DNA of 64,000 bases from Ignavibacteria bacterium (GCA_014654705.1 JACVZY010000028.1:1-64000), one strand, 5' to 3'; positions 33,355 to 41,500 are shown, counted from the first letter of the stretch. The notes: generated from the sequence alone by a model not told the origin. Numbers and translations: made by a program.

Positions 33355-33840
33355 CTATCCTTCGCTATGGAAGGTGAATGTCTGCATGATACGGAGGTCG
33401 TACACGGCAAGTTGAATGCGTTTTCGATACGCAAGTGGTTCATGTGGTCTGATATACAGCTTGGGTCGGCTTGTCGGTGAATCACTAAACATCAATCCAC
33501 TCAGTTGCTGAAACCACGTAAGCCTACTATCAAAGTAGGAGTACACTTCGTGAACATGGGGCTTTCTTCCTGTTTTTTCCTCTAATATCTTCGTTACAGT
33601 TTCTATCTGTTTTACCCAAAAGCGATAATGCTCTTCGTTGAATACCGTATCCAAAACATTATCACAATCAATTTCTGCTTGATAGATTTCATATTTCGGT
33701 CGTTTTGCTTGCCGTCCCCACTGGACAGCATCTTCAAGATCGTCCCAAAAATAAAATCCTTTTCCTAACCACGCATCACGTCGTACACATCGGATTGGGT
33801 CTGTCAAACGCAGTGTGCGTTTTTCTTGTGTGTGAAACAT
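33355..33840 (-). CDS. Putative ADP-ribosyltransferase-type toxin
   Basis: 161 residues from ATG 33840. The N-terminal FHTQ (His) followed by LGKGFYFWDDLEDAVQWG (Tyr in a G-x-G-F-Y-F motif) resembles the DUF3990/ART fold of ADP-ribosylating toxins. The acidic catalytic residue cannot be placed with confidence. It heads the operon with the antitoxin-like and SecB-like genes, the gene order of toxin-antitoxin-chaperone systems. The toxin assignment is inference. Confidence 0.55.
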   Translation of the reverse strand: MFHTQEKRTLRLTDPIRCVRRDAWLGKGFYFWDDLEDAVQWGRQAKRPKYEIYQAEIDCDNVLDTVFNEEHYRFWVKQIETVTKILEEKTGRKPHVHEVYSYFDSRLTWFQQLSGLMFSDSPTSRPKLYIRPHEPLAYRKRIQLAVYDLRIMQTFTFHSEG

Positions 33841-33973
33841 GACACGAATCAAAGCAGTAAGAGTAAGAATAAATAGGTTTGCCAGACGGTTTAGAAGTTC
33901 TTTTCTATAAAGACGGCAAATATACAGATTCCGTGTGAAATTTTGGAAGAAAAATAATAATAGCGAGATTCAA

Positions 33974-34012
33974 TTAAAAAAGCCCGCTTGAGCAGTACGC
34001 TCAAGCGGGCTT
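33974..34012 (-). terminator. Terminator after the lysis cassette
   Basis: A perfect 14-bp stem AAGCCCGCTTGAGC/GCTCAAGCGGGCTT with a 5-base loop, followed on the minus strand by T6. The remaining gap to the toxin gene (33841-33973) probably holds the toxin operon promoter but none was assigned. Confidence 0.85.
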
Positions 34013-34209
34013 CACTCTTTATGTACAATCTTCTCAACATTCTCCAATCTTCGGTCGCGGTCTTCATCGGCTTGGTGCTTCACGGCGATTTCTTTTTCGA
34101 TGTACTGAAGGTTTTGACGGATGCCCAGCACGTCACCATGCAATGCCTTCAGGAAATACGCTATCACCGACACCAAGCCTGTGATAATGTACAACTCAAG
34201 TTTGTCCAT
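34012..34209 (-). CDS. Small holin/spanin-like membrane protein
   Basis: 65 residues from ATG 34209 (GGAAAA site). One N-terminal transmembrane segment (YIITGLVSVIAYFLKAL) and a charged helical tail (EKEIAVKHQADEDRDRRLEN). It overlaps the preceding holin-like gene by 14 bases. Size and position suggest a lysis accessory protein. Confidence 0.55.
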   Translation of the reverse strand: MDKLELYIITGLVSVIAYFLKALHGDVLGIRQNLQYIEKEIAVKHQADEDRDRRLENVEKIVHKE

Positions 34210-34519
34210 TGGTTTTTTCCTCCAAGACTTGCCAAGCTGCATCCACTTTTTGCGGATTCACGACCTGCTTACCTGTAAAGAAGCCAATCACGGCGATTGC
34301 CGCAGCTTCCAGCATTTTCACGGTGCTGTCGTCTATCGGCAAACCAAAAAGATTACCCAAGTATGCCAAGAGCGCAACAAGTGCGGCGGCGGTGCTTACC
34401 CAATTCTTCGTTTGGGCGGACACAATCACGCGCTGGATTTTGCCGATAAGCGTTGGTGCGCTCATTATCCATTGAAAGACCGATGGAATTTTGAGATTTG
34501 TCAAGTTTACAGAACTCAT
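34196..34519 (-). CDS. Holin-like membrane protein
   Basis: 107 residues with two hydrophobic segments (STAAALVALLAYLGNLFGL and LEAAAIAVIGFFTGKQVV), a short turn between them and charged ends. It overlaps the endolysin stop by 4 bases. Phage holins are often of this size and lie beside the lysin gene. Confidence 0.65.
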   Translation of the reverse strand: MSSVNLTNLKIPSVFQWIMSAPTLIGKIQRVIVSAQTKNWVSTAAALVALLAYLGNLFGLPIDDSTVKMLEAAAIAVIGFFTGKQVVNPQKVDAAWQVLEEKTNGQT

Positions 34520-34938
34520 AATGCTCTCCTAATAGAAATGATGCGGTGTGTGGGATATGGTGAAATGGAAACTTTGTTACCTTGATTGCCACCTAAGAGC
34601 AAGACCGAATCTTGTTCGCGTCCGGCAAAAAAGCCAACATGACCAAATGCAGGATTTGTGCCACGCGATAGCACTACAATATCGCCGCGTCGTGCTTCCC
34701 GAAGCGAAATCTCTTTGCCCCATGCTAGAAAACTTCTCGCACGGGCAGAATTTGTTCCCTGAAAACCAGCCTTTTTCAAGCACCAGTTTATGAAGCTCGC
34801 ACACCACGCAACCTCGTCGCTCGTGGCTTTCAGGTTCGTGGCTTGGTGATACTCAAGGATGCGGGTATTATCGGTATCGCCGAAGATTTCCGACGTACCA
34901 AGCTCGTGAACGGCAATATCGAAAGCTGCTCTGCTCAT
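34516..34938 (-). CDS. Endolysin-like peptidoglycan hydrolase (TIGR02594/CHAP-type)
   Basis: 140 residues. VAWCASFINWCLKKAGFQGT holds the catalytic Cys, and FGHVGFFAGRE the His, as in NlpC/P60-CHAP-type amidases of the TIGR02594 family. No signal peptide, so export would depend on the neighbouring holin-like proteins. It is part of a lysis cassette inside an element that has no visible virion genes. Confidence 0.8.
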   Translation of the reverse strand: MSRAAFDIAVHELGTSEIFGDTDNTRILEYHQATNLKATSDEVAWCASFINWCLKKAGFQGTNSARARSFLAWGKEISLREARRGDIVVLSRGTNPAFGHVGFFAGREQDSVLLLGGNQGNKVSISPYPTHRIISIRRAL

Positions 34939-34959
34939 GGAATGTGGTAATTGATGAAG

Positions 34960-35009
34960 AAAAAAAAGCCGAAGCGTGGTGATTGAGTATGATGCTCAGG
35001 CTTCGGCTT
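34960..35009 (-). terminator. Terminator between the 108-residue gene and the endolysin gene
   Basis: AAGCCGAAGC and GCTTCGGCTT surround a 24-base loop, and the minus strand continues with T7. It lies between the upstream gene's stop (35046) and the endolysin start (34938), so the lysis genes may be read by readthrough or from a promoter in this gap. Confidence 0.75.
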
Positions 35010-35045
35010 GATTCTTTATGCGTCATGCCGCTTAGTGAGGAACGA

Positions 35046-35372
35046 TTACGGCAACGGTAATTGCACAGCACCAACGGCAGTTTTTGCAGAGGTGAGCGCA
35101 GTTTTAACATTCTCCAATGCCGTTCGGAACGCGGCATTCGGCGTGAACTGTACTTCGCCTTCGATACCTTTTGCCACAACGATGACTTTGCCATCGGTAT
35201 CGGCTTGAAGCACGTCAAACGCAGCAAGAGCATCGGTACAATTTTTCTCCAAGGTTCCGATAGAGCGCACCGCGCTCACGAAATCTTGGAATTCGTTGAA
35301 CTGGCGGTAATTGCCGTTATCCTGCGTGGCAATACCTTCCAATTTGGTTACTTGCGACAATGCAATATCCAT
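35046..35372 (-). CDS. Small element protein upstream of the lysis genes, unknown
   Basis: 108 residues, largely alpha-helical with a middle beta hairpin (GKVIVVAKGIEGEVQF). ATG 35372. It comes before the endolysin gene, as minor phage structural proteins often do, but no family is recognised. The 212 bases to the next gene (35373-35584) contain nothing clear. Confidence 0.5.
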   Translation of the reverse strand: MDIALSQVTKLEGIATQDNGNYRQFNEFQDFVSAVRSIGTLEKNCTDALAAFDVLQADTDGKVIVVAKGIEGEVQFTPNAAFRTALENVKTALTSAKTAVGAVQLPLP

Positions 35373-35584
35373 GATTGCATCCTTTCAATAAGTGGTGGTG
35401 AAAAGTGATATTGAACGGATGCAAAATAACAAGGCGGGAGGCGGTATGGAAGGAATTGAAATAGACCGTTATGGTGATTGAGAATTGCTTGTAAAAGTTT
35501 GTGGCTTTTTTGTAGGTTATGGTGAAATGCTAAGATAGTCCGTAACTCACATGATTTCGAGTAACTCTAAACACCTAAAATTAT

Positions 35585-36610
35585 ATGGCAGATAAAAAAT
35601 TTGCAGTTTTATTTGACACCAACTCATATAGACAGTTTGTTAGCGGTAAAAAAACAAATGAGGCTCTGTGTGAGATAAAAGCACTAAAAAAAATGGAGAA
35701 CAGGAAGAACATTCAAGCCTATGGAGTAATGGTAGTCGCGTTGGAGATGCTTGGAAATCTTGCTGAAGGAGAAACGGGGGTTAATTACAGGGATTGCCTA
35801 AATGGACTTTTGGCAATGATAGAACACTGCTCTGATGGACATGGTACACCACCAAGATATACTCTACAACCAGCCTTACACATAGCCAATTCTTTTTTTG
35901 GAGGGGTTCCGCAAGAAATTGAAAACCGAGCAAAAAATCTTATGGGTATAGCGGAGGATCTTAGTCGTGATTTACAAACGGCATTAAAACACCATCAGGA
36001 AAAGGGAACTTTTAATACTATCAGAACTTACATAGATAATGAAGAACAAGTATTCTCGACGACGATAACTGACTTTATCGAAGGAGTTAAACAAAAAGTA
36101 GTCAGTGAGCATCCTCGTATTGCGGATAGAGACCTTAGAACCAAGTTGTTAGCTTACATTCAGACCAAGGAATTTGAATCAATTATTGCAAAGGGAATTA
36201 TTGTTGCAACTGCCCAAAAGTTGAATCAAGGTTTACCAGAACAAGAAATCGATAAACGTGCTTTGAAAATGATGGAAGAGTTTCCATTATCAGCTGGTTT
36301 TCATCAATGGATATGTCACAAGATTGTTCATGATACTATTGATATGCAATCAAGCACATCAAGAAAAAAAAGGTGGAATTGGTTGTGGGATTATCAGGTA
36401 GCGTTTTTAGTGAATAAGCATACATTAGACGGTAGAGAGGTCATATTAGTTACTTCAGACGGTGATTTAATTAAAATGCTCAAAGACTGTGGTTACAATA
36501 ACAAAGTGCTAACAATTACACAGTACATAGATTTTGTAAAAAGCTCTGGAAAAAGGCAATGGTGTTTTAATTTATGCCGTTTATTAACTTTTTTCAACAA
36601 GGTAAAATAA
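35585..36610 (+). CDS. PIN-domain-like protein in the exchangeable slot
   Basis: 341 residues. The first strand FAVLFDTNSY and the late VILVTSDGDLIKMLKDCGY carry Asp residues at PIN nuclease positions, with a Glu in VMVVALEMLG. A long helical insertion fills the middle. It is AT-rich relative to its neighbours and faces the backbone operon. In element A a different gene (2-235) sits here, so it behaves like a moron gene. Defence or toxin function is inference. Confidence 0.6.
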   Translation: MADKKFAVLFDTNSYRQFVSGKKTNEALCEIKALKKMENRKNIQAYGVMVVALEMLGNLAEGETGVNYRDCLNGLLAMIEHCSDGHGTPPRYTLQPALHIANSFFGGVPQEIENRAKNLMGIAEDLSRDLQTALKHHQEKGTFNTIRTYIDNEEQVFSTTITDFIEGVKQKVVSEHPRIADRDLRTKLLAYIQTKEFESIIAKGIIVATAQKLNQGLPEQEIDKRALKMMEEFPLSAGFHQWICHKIVHDTIDMQSSTSRKKRWNWLWDYQVAFLVNKHTLDGREVILVTSDGDLIKMLKDCGYNNKVLTITQYIDFVKSSGKRQWCFNLCRLLTFFNKVK

Positions 36611-36627
36611 TTTAGCAATCCCCAATT

Positions 36628-37344
36628 CTACGGATTCACCTTCAACAACTGCGGATTCACCAAATTAAACTTCTGCTGATTCTGTACCTCCTCCACCGCA
36701 AAATCTATCACCCGCGCTATCTCGCCCATTGCCTGATTAAAGGTTGCGTCGCGTTGCGCTGTCCACTCTTCGTTCGATAACGCACGAGTGCGGTATTGCA
36801 AGGAAAACGTCGGGTCGGCTGTGGCGGCTGCGACGAGTTCACGGCATTTGTTCGCGGCTTGCGCCATCGAAAGTGCTTGTGTGCTGATGAAATCTATATC
36901 CCACACCCGATACGTTCCGCCCGCCGATTTTTGGATGCCGTTCAGCTTCGTGAAGTCACGGATGAGATATTGTGCCGTGCGGCGCTGCGGGATGTATCCG
37001 TTTTGTGCCGGAGCCGCATCAGAAAAAATCGTTTCGCCAAAGCCGAATTGTTTATTTCCCGCATCCAGATACACGCCTTGTAGCATATTTGTTCCTGTTG
37101 GATAAGCGCTACTGTCAATGTACGACGCGCCCGAATACGTGTTCGGTGTGGCGGGAGACGTAACTTGCGTGAGCGGAATTTCTCGCGTGTCGAGTAATTG
37201 TGCGGGATTCACGCCGTCAAAACGGAAGAATCGTACACGAAAACGAAACGGTGGTGTAAATGTACCACCAGCGTTTGTGTAGGTGATGTTTGCATCGGCA
37301 GCGTCGCGCCGGAGCAACATGACGAAATTTTCTACGATTGCCAT
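36628..37344 (-). CDS. Constant-variable element protein (B copy)
   Basis: 238 residues. The C-terminal ~115 residues match the element A protein (245-958). The N-terminal half (LLRRDAADANITYTNAGGTF and on) is unrelated to it. It overlaps the DnaA-like gene by 13 bases. The switch from unrelated to nearly identical sequence occurs near residue 122, just before YLIRDFTK. Confidence 0.7.
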   Translation of the reverse strand: MAIVENFVMLLRRDAADANITYTNAGGTFTPPFRFRVRFFRFDGVNPAQLLDTREIPLTQVTSPATPNTYSGASYIDSSAYPTGTNMLQGVYLDAGNKQFGFGETIFSDAAPAQNGYIPQRRTAQYLIRDFTKLNGIQKSAGGTYRVWDIDFISTQALSMAQAANKCRELVAAATADPTFSLQYRTRALSNEEWTAQRDATFNQAMGEIARVIDFAVEEVQNQQKFNLVNPQLLKVNP

Positions 37345-37613
37345 TGGGTTATGTCCTTCAGTTGGTGAAAAAGATGTTGATATGCGGTGTCGGTGATGAA
37401 TAAACTTTGATGCGTCTGCACAAAGTGAACAACGGTGCTGTGCGGGCGACAGAGTTCGGAAGCAATCTCGCGCACGGAATACCCTTGTTCGATAAGAATT
37501 GCCGAAAGCGCACGGCGAATATCCACCAGACGGCGGGCGCGTGATTTCGCTTTCAAACGCCGCTCCAAATCAGGGATATTGAGTGTTTGCGCTATTTTTG
37601 GGTAGTCTAACAT
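37332..37613 (-). CDS. Stand-alone DnaA domain IV-like protein (B copy)
   Basis: 93 residues, nearly identical to 955-1239 except at the C-terminus. Contains GYSVREIASELCRPHSTVVH. It confirms the ATG choice for the element A gene, where the frame extends further upstream. Confidence 0.75.
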   Translation of the reverse strand: MLDYPKIAQTLNIPDLERRLKAKSRARRLVDIRRALSAILIEQGYSVREIASELCRPHSTVVHFVQTHQSLFITDTAYQHLFHQLKDITQWQS

Positions 37614-37688
37614 TGCCTTTTGATGAAAAATCGCTTACAACGCCTGTAAATGCGAAATAACGAATCCGCGTTTTGTAAGTACAGTAGT

Positions 37689-37711
37689 GAGCGGAATACT
37701 CGCTTCCGCTC
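37689..37711. other. Hairpin in the DnaA-like/winged-helix gap (B copy)
   Basis: GAGCGGAA and TTCCGCTC with a 7-base loop, at the same place as the hairpin at 1315-1337. The surrounding gap (37614-37795) has no gene. The phrase GCCTGTAAATGCG beside the DnaA-like gene is shared with A. Confidence 0.5.
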
Positions 37712-37795
37712 GTGGTTTGGTTCAGCCGCTCCATGCCGCTCTAACAGCCTAAAAAGGGTATTTTTTGGGTGCTTGAGCAACATTTTCGGTCATTT

Positions 37796-38116
37796 TCAGC
37801 GAAGAATCTGGTACAAATTATAGTGATTGCGCCGTTCCCATCGGATGCAGCCTTTGGTGCGAAGCCCCATGAGCAGCGACCGCGCAAAGCGGAGCGAACA
37901 GCCGTAGTGTTCAGCAATGGTGCGCTGTTGCAGTCTGCACTCCCCTTCTGCGGTAGCATAAGTGGCAAGAATGAGGTACATCGCTTTTTCGGCGTTGGTC
38001 AAATTTGCATCGAGGGCGACGGAGGAAGCGATCGTTGCCACGTCCTTTGGTCGTGTCGTGAGTTTCGTCAGCTTCACCGCCTTCGGCGGCTTGATTTTAC
38101 GCGGTGTTTGGGGCAT
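37796..38116 (-). CDS. Winged-helix (HTH_36-like) protein (B copy)
   Basis: 106 residues, a few longer than the element A copy at the N-terminus. The HTH core NAEKAMYLILATYATAEG and RTIAEHYGCS is conserved. It overlaps the DUF4373 gene end by 20 bases. Confidence 0.7.
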   Translation of the reverse strand: MPQTPRKIKPPKAVKLTKLTTRPKDVATIASSVALDANLTNAEKAMYLILATYATAEGECRLQQRTIAEHYGCSLRFARSLLMGLRTKGCIRWERRNHYNLYQILR

Positions 38117-39056
38117 TGGCTTTCTTCAACAGTTGATATTCATCGTAACTCAAGATGCTTTTTTCGCGCAAGTGTTCAGCGCGAGTGAAATCCAGCGACT
38201 CAAGAAGAACGTGCGGATTGATGCCGCCTTCGGGCATTTCAACTGACACATAACGGCGTGTCGGCTGGTAGCCTTGGCTTGCCGTTCTCACGGGAAACTT
38301 CATGTCGTCGGTCGGACGCGCAAGAGCGCGGAAATCCGCTTCCACACTGAACTTCAGGATTTTACGCGGGTCGTAGCCGTTTGCAAAATGTTCCAGAAGC
38401 GTTTCCAACTGCGACCGCGCCGCGCCCATGCTTGGCTTTCGTTCGCTTTCCCACTTTTCCCATTCCTGAGCAAAACCCTTCAATACCTTCAAAGCCTCCG
38501 GTATTTCCATCGAGTTTGCGGGGGTGGGTGGGTGGGTTTTTCTACTCTGCTCTCCTCTACTGTACTCTCCTCTACTCTGCTCGTTTGTAGCGGTGTTGTT
38601 TGATGAGTGTGCTGGTTGCGTGGCGGGTACAAGTTCGGATGTAACCGTTACATCGTCGTTATGTACTCCGTTATCCTGCATCTTGCCCTTTTTACTTTGG
38701 CGATACTTGCGAACCTTTTCCGCGTTCCGCGCCCGCTTTTCGTACATCGGTGCGAGACGTTGCACCAAACCCTTGCTGAAAAGCCAACCATCTTGCACGA
38801 AAAACGCCGCCACTTCGGGGCGTGTTGCTTCTTCGATGAAGGATTGAAACAGAACACGATCACAACCGAACTTCCGTGCATACACCCCGCATTGAAAGTC
38901 ATTCCATTGGATACGATTATCGTTTGCACGAGACAGTACCTCCAGCATTTTGTTGAAAAGCGCGTAGCCCACAAGTCCAAACTGCGATTCGAGATAAATC
39001 ACCTTTTCATCGGCGGACATATCCGCATCGTGTTTGAACCATTCTGCTCCGTTCAT
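38097..39056 (-). CDS. DUF4373 replication-associated protein (B copy)
   Basis: 319 residues. The DUF4373 domain is almost unchanged from the A copy (1701-2645). The linker after the KYRQSKK segment is expanded by a few residues, and the C-terminal third is conserved (LLEHFANGYDPRKILKFSVE). Coupled by ATGA to the upstream HTH gene. Confidence 0.8.
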   Translation of the reverse strand: MNGAEWFKHDADMSADEKVIYLESQFGLVGYALFNKMLEVLSRANDNRIQWNDFQCGVYARKFGCDRVLFQSFIEEATRPEVAAFFVQDGWLFSKGLVQRLAPMYEKRARNAEKVRKYRQSKKGKMQDNGVHNDDVTVTSELVPATQPAHSSNNTATNEQSRGEYSRGEQSRKTHPPTPANSMEIPEALKVLKGFAQEWEKWESERKPSMGAARSQLETLLEHFANGYDPRKILKFSVEADFRALARPTDDMKFPVRTASQGYQPTRRYVSVEMPEGGINPHVLLESLDFTRAEHLREKSILSYDEYQLLKKANAPNTA

Positions 39057-39322
39057 ACTTGCTCAAAAAAATGCCGAAAAATACTTTGAAAGTCCTTGCT
39101 TGCGTGGATTGGTCGGGCTTGCCTTTGTGCGGGATTATGCGTTTTGGTAGCTTGTTCGCGGGAGAAGAGCGCGGCACGTTCATAATCTTCCATTCGGAAA
39201 TACTCACGCGAACCGTTGTATTGAAACGGTGTAAGTAGTCCACGAGACCGCAGCGAATAGACCACTTTGTAGCCAACGCCGAGGGCGCGGGCGAGTTGCG
39301 GTATGGTGTAGAGCTTACTCAC
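39053..39322 (-). CDS. MerR/excisionase-type HTH protein (B copy)
   Basis: 89 residues, differing from 2642-2911 at only a few positions. Keeps YTIPQLARALGVGYKVVYSL. Starts 2 bases after the stop of the upstream HTH gene, whereas in A the gap is 12 bases. Confidence 0.7.
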   Translation of the reverse strand: MSKLYTIPQLARALGVGYKVVYSLRSRGLLTPFQYNGSREYFRMEDYERAALFSREQATKTHNPAQRQARPIHASKDFQSIFRHFFEQV

Positions 39323-39324
39323 TT

Positions 39325-39540
39325 TTACGCACGTGGAGTACCGTTGATGCCAAACACTTTTGCAATCTCCGCTTCCTGTTCTTGTATCTCGCGCTCAATC
39401 TCGGCAGCAATTTTCATCGCTTCCAACTCTCGGCGGGCGATACGCTGTTGTGCTGTCTGATATTTGATACCAAGCCGTTCGGCAACCTTTTTTATCGTGC
39501 CATGCCGGAGGCGGATATGAGATAAATGTGGATTTTGCAT
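39325..39540 (-). CDS. Small HTH protein (B copy)
   Basis: 71 residues, nearly identical to 2924-3139 (GTIKKVAERLGIKYQTAQQR). First gene of the leftward early operon of B. Confidence 0.65.
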   Translation of the reverse strand: MQNPHLSHIRLRHGTIKKVAERLGIKYQTAQQRIARRELEAMKIAAEIEREIQEQEAEIAKVFGINGTPRA

Positions 39541-39625
39541 TGTTGTTTTGTCATACTTTTATTATGTTACAGTAATAATACAAGGCAAATATAATAAAAT
39601 TAGCACAAAAAGCAATAATTTTAGC
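39541..39625. promoter_or_regulatory. Divergent promoter/operator (B copy)
   Basis: An 85-base AT-rich gap with TTAGCACAAA and TTAGCATGAA spaced as in A. The second repeat runs into the repressor start codon. Small differences from the A operators might give the two repressors different specificities. Confidence 0.5.
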
Positions 39626-39991
39626 ATGAATAATCGTGAAGAAATACTTGCGCGGCTTCAACACTGGGTGTTTGAGGAGCAACGCTGGACGAAAGCGGAG
39701 TTTGCACGGCGCACAGGTATTGCTCCGCAGAACGTCAATAAGTATCTGTCGGGAGAATTGAACATTGAGAACTTGTACATGGCTCTGCAAGATGCGGGTT
39801 GCGATATTCATTGGCTCAAAACTGGCGAACGCGCCACACCTGACGTGGAAATGATGAAGATTCTGAAGGATGCCGGCATTGACACACCCGATAAGCTGAA
39901 AGACTTTCTTAAAGTCGAGAGCGTGGTTGAGGATATTGCGGCGATTGCTACCAAGCTGGCTTCCTATCAACGTCGAAAGCCCCGACGTTAA
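39626..39991 (+). CDS. XRE-family repressor (B copy)
   Basis: 121 residues from ATG 39626, matching the start of the A repressor; the longer upstream frame is not conserved. HTH: KAEFARRTGIAPQNVNKYLS. Given its near identity to the A repressor, cross-immunity between the tandem elements is likely (inference). Confidence 0.8.
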   Translation: MNNREEILARLQHWVFEEQRWTKAEFARRTGIAPQNVNKYLSGELNIENLYMALQDAGCDIHWLKTGERATPDVEMMKILKDAGIDTPDKLKDFLKVESVVEDIAAIATKLASYQRRKPRR

Positions 39992-40265
39992 TGTGGTTGC
40001 GATTATCGTTGCAGATGTCCGTAGCACGTCGGCAACGAATGACCGTGCAAACTATGGTGTACGTTTTGTACTGCTCGTGTTCACAGTGTGCATGATACTT
40101 GCTCTCTTTTGGCAGCGTGAATCAACGACAGAAGTGATCGAAGCACGACAATTTTTGCTTCGAGACAGTAACGGTACAATTCGTGCGGGTTTGGTGATGG
40201 AGCAGAACGAGCCAGTATTATTTTTTGCCGACACAAACGGCAAACGAATTTCAGAGTACAAATAA
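39927..40265 (+). CDS. Small single-pass membrane protein (B copy)
   Basis: Up to 112 residues overlapping the repressor. A start at GTG 39993, right after the repressor stop, is plausible here. Transmembrane segment VRFVLLVFTVCMILALFW, then EARQFLLRDSNGTIRAGL. The membrane segment differs from A while the C-terminal motif is conserved, so the soluble motif is what matters. Confidence 0.6.
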   Translation: MRILRRLLPSWLPINVESPDVNVVAIIVADVRSTSATNDRANYGVRFVLLVFTVCMILALFWQRESTTEVIEARQFLLRDSNGTIRAGLVMEQNEPVLFFADTNGKRISEYK

Positions 40266-40280
40266 CGGAGACAAGTATTT

Positions 40281-41384
40281 ATGCCTCGCCCACGCCGTGA
40301 AGATAGATGGACGCATCCGTTGTACAACATCGGCTTTTGCCGTGAGCGCGACGGCATGGTTCATACGGAAATCAAGGGACAACGGTTTGCGACGGGGTTA
40401 GTCTGGCATGACAAGAACAAAAAACTTGCACTGCAAATTCTTGAGCAGCGTATCATGGCGTATTTGAATCCCACACCTCAGCAATCGGACGCACCCAAAC
40501 TCCACACCACAAACAGCGCATTTGAATTATTTGCACAACAACAATTTCCAACGCGCTCGAAGAGCTACCTTTACAACTGGAAGCAAGCTGTCGAGGTCTT
40601 GTTACCGTCAAATATTCTTATCACTGCGACGGAAGAAATTCGCAGTTACATGATTGAACGGTTGGCGAAATCCCATCTTCACGCCAACACCAAACGCCAG
40701 CACCTCGCGTGTATGCAGCAATTTTTCGAGTATTGCATTGATGAGCATTATTGTTCGCGCAGTCCTGTGAAAAAGTCCATGTATCCGAAAAAGGTGAAAC
40801 AAGATGTGAAGCCGTTCACGCTGGAAGAGTACGAGCGTATTGTGAAATATTTCGAGACCAAACCACCTTCGGCAAAAGCACGATTGGATAAGAACAGAGA
40901 CAAGAAGCAGTTCGTGTTACTCTTGAAATTTGTCGGTACAACAGCAGTACGCATCAATGAGGTGTTAGGTATTCATTGGTCGGATATTAGCGAGGACTAC
41001 ATTTTGATTCACGGCAAGGGCGCACGAGATAGGAAATTCCCACTGAAATCTTTCCCCGAAGTGCACGAGATTGTACGGCAGTGCGAGGAATACCGCGAAA
41101 CGAACAAAGAAAAGTTGTTTGTGTGGACAAGTTATGCGAAATTAGAACTGTGGATTCGTCAGGCATTGGAGGCGTTAGAAATTCCGGGTGACGGGCGAAA
41201 TTTTCACAGCATTCGCAAGATGCGTGAAAATTATTGGATAAAGCAAGAGCGATTGCCTTCGGATGTTGTTGCTGCGATTGTCGGACACACAACCCGCGTC
41301 CAAAGTGAACACTATTTGCAAGCGTTGGAAATTCAGGAAATGGACGCAATTATTTCGCATTCTCGCGTCCTAATCACGTCCTAA
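40281..41384 (+). CDS. int: Tyrosine recombinase (integrase of element B)
   Basis: 367 residues. Catalytic residues in TTAVRINEVLG, HSIRKMRENY, VGHTTR and SEHYLQ. It is a close relative of the integrase at 3897, with clear divergence in the N-terminal ~120 residues. It ends in the CGT-allele arm repeat, 97 bases before the core at 41481. Confidence 0.9.
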   Translation: MPRPRREDRWTHPLYNIGFCRERDGMVHTEIKGQRFATGLVWHDKNKKLALQILEQRIMAYLNPTPQQSDAPKLHTTNSAFELFAQQQFPTRSKSYLYNWKQAVEVLLPSNILITATEEIRSYMIERLAKSHLHANTKRQHLACMQQFFEYCIDEHYCSRSPVKKSMYPKKVKQDVKPFTLEEYERIVKYFETKPPSAKARLDKNRDKKQFVLLLKFVGTTAVRINEVLGIHWSDISEDYILIHGKGARDRKFPLKSFPEVHEIVRQCEEYRETNKEKLFVWTSYAKLELWIRQALEALEIPGDGRNFHSIRKMRENYWIKQERLPSDVVAAIVGHTTRVQSEHYLQALEIQEMDAIISHSRVLITS

Positions 41385-41387
41385 ACT
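41366..41387 (+). repeat. Arm-type repeat, element B right (CGT allele)
   Basis: CGTCCT, AA, then TCACGTCCTAAACT, overlapping the integrase 3' end. It matches the arm at 12177-12198 at 20 of 22 positions, linking the two ends of B. Confidence 0.7.
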
Positions 41388-41480
41388 CCCGTTAAATAGC
41401 AGCATCAATGAGCAATCTAATCAAACATACTTTTCAGAAATCATGCAGCATTGAAGGCAGGCAAAATGTGGCTGTTTCAC

Positions 41481-41493
41481 CCACCTTCTGCAC
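41481..41493 (+). repeat. Attachment core (B/C junction)
   Basis: CCACCTTCTGCAC in a 154-base spacer between the arm at 41366-41387 and the arm at 41542-41560. There is no insertion at this junction, so it serves as the reference for locating Z at the A/B junction. Confidence 0.8.
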
Positions 41494-41500
41494 ATAAAAC

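Larger units (their letters stand above)
12108..41493. mobile_element. Element B: complete 29.4-kb integrative element with metal-efflux cargo
   Basis: Bounded by the 13-bp core at 12108 and 41481. Its arm-type repeats TCACGTCCTAAACT at the two ends (12185 and 41374) are identical to each other and differ from those of A and C. Left backbone 12192-17191, cargo about 17192-32181, right backbone about 32182-41384 with the integrase at the end. It has replication, recombination, lysis and toxin-antitoxin-chaperone genes. I see no capsid, terminase or conjugation genes. Confidence 0.75.
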
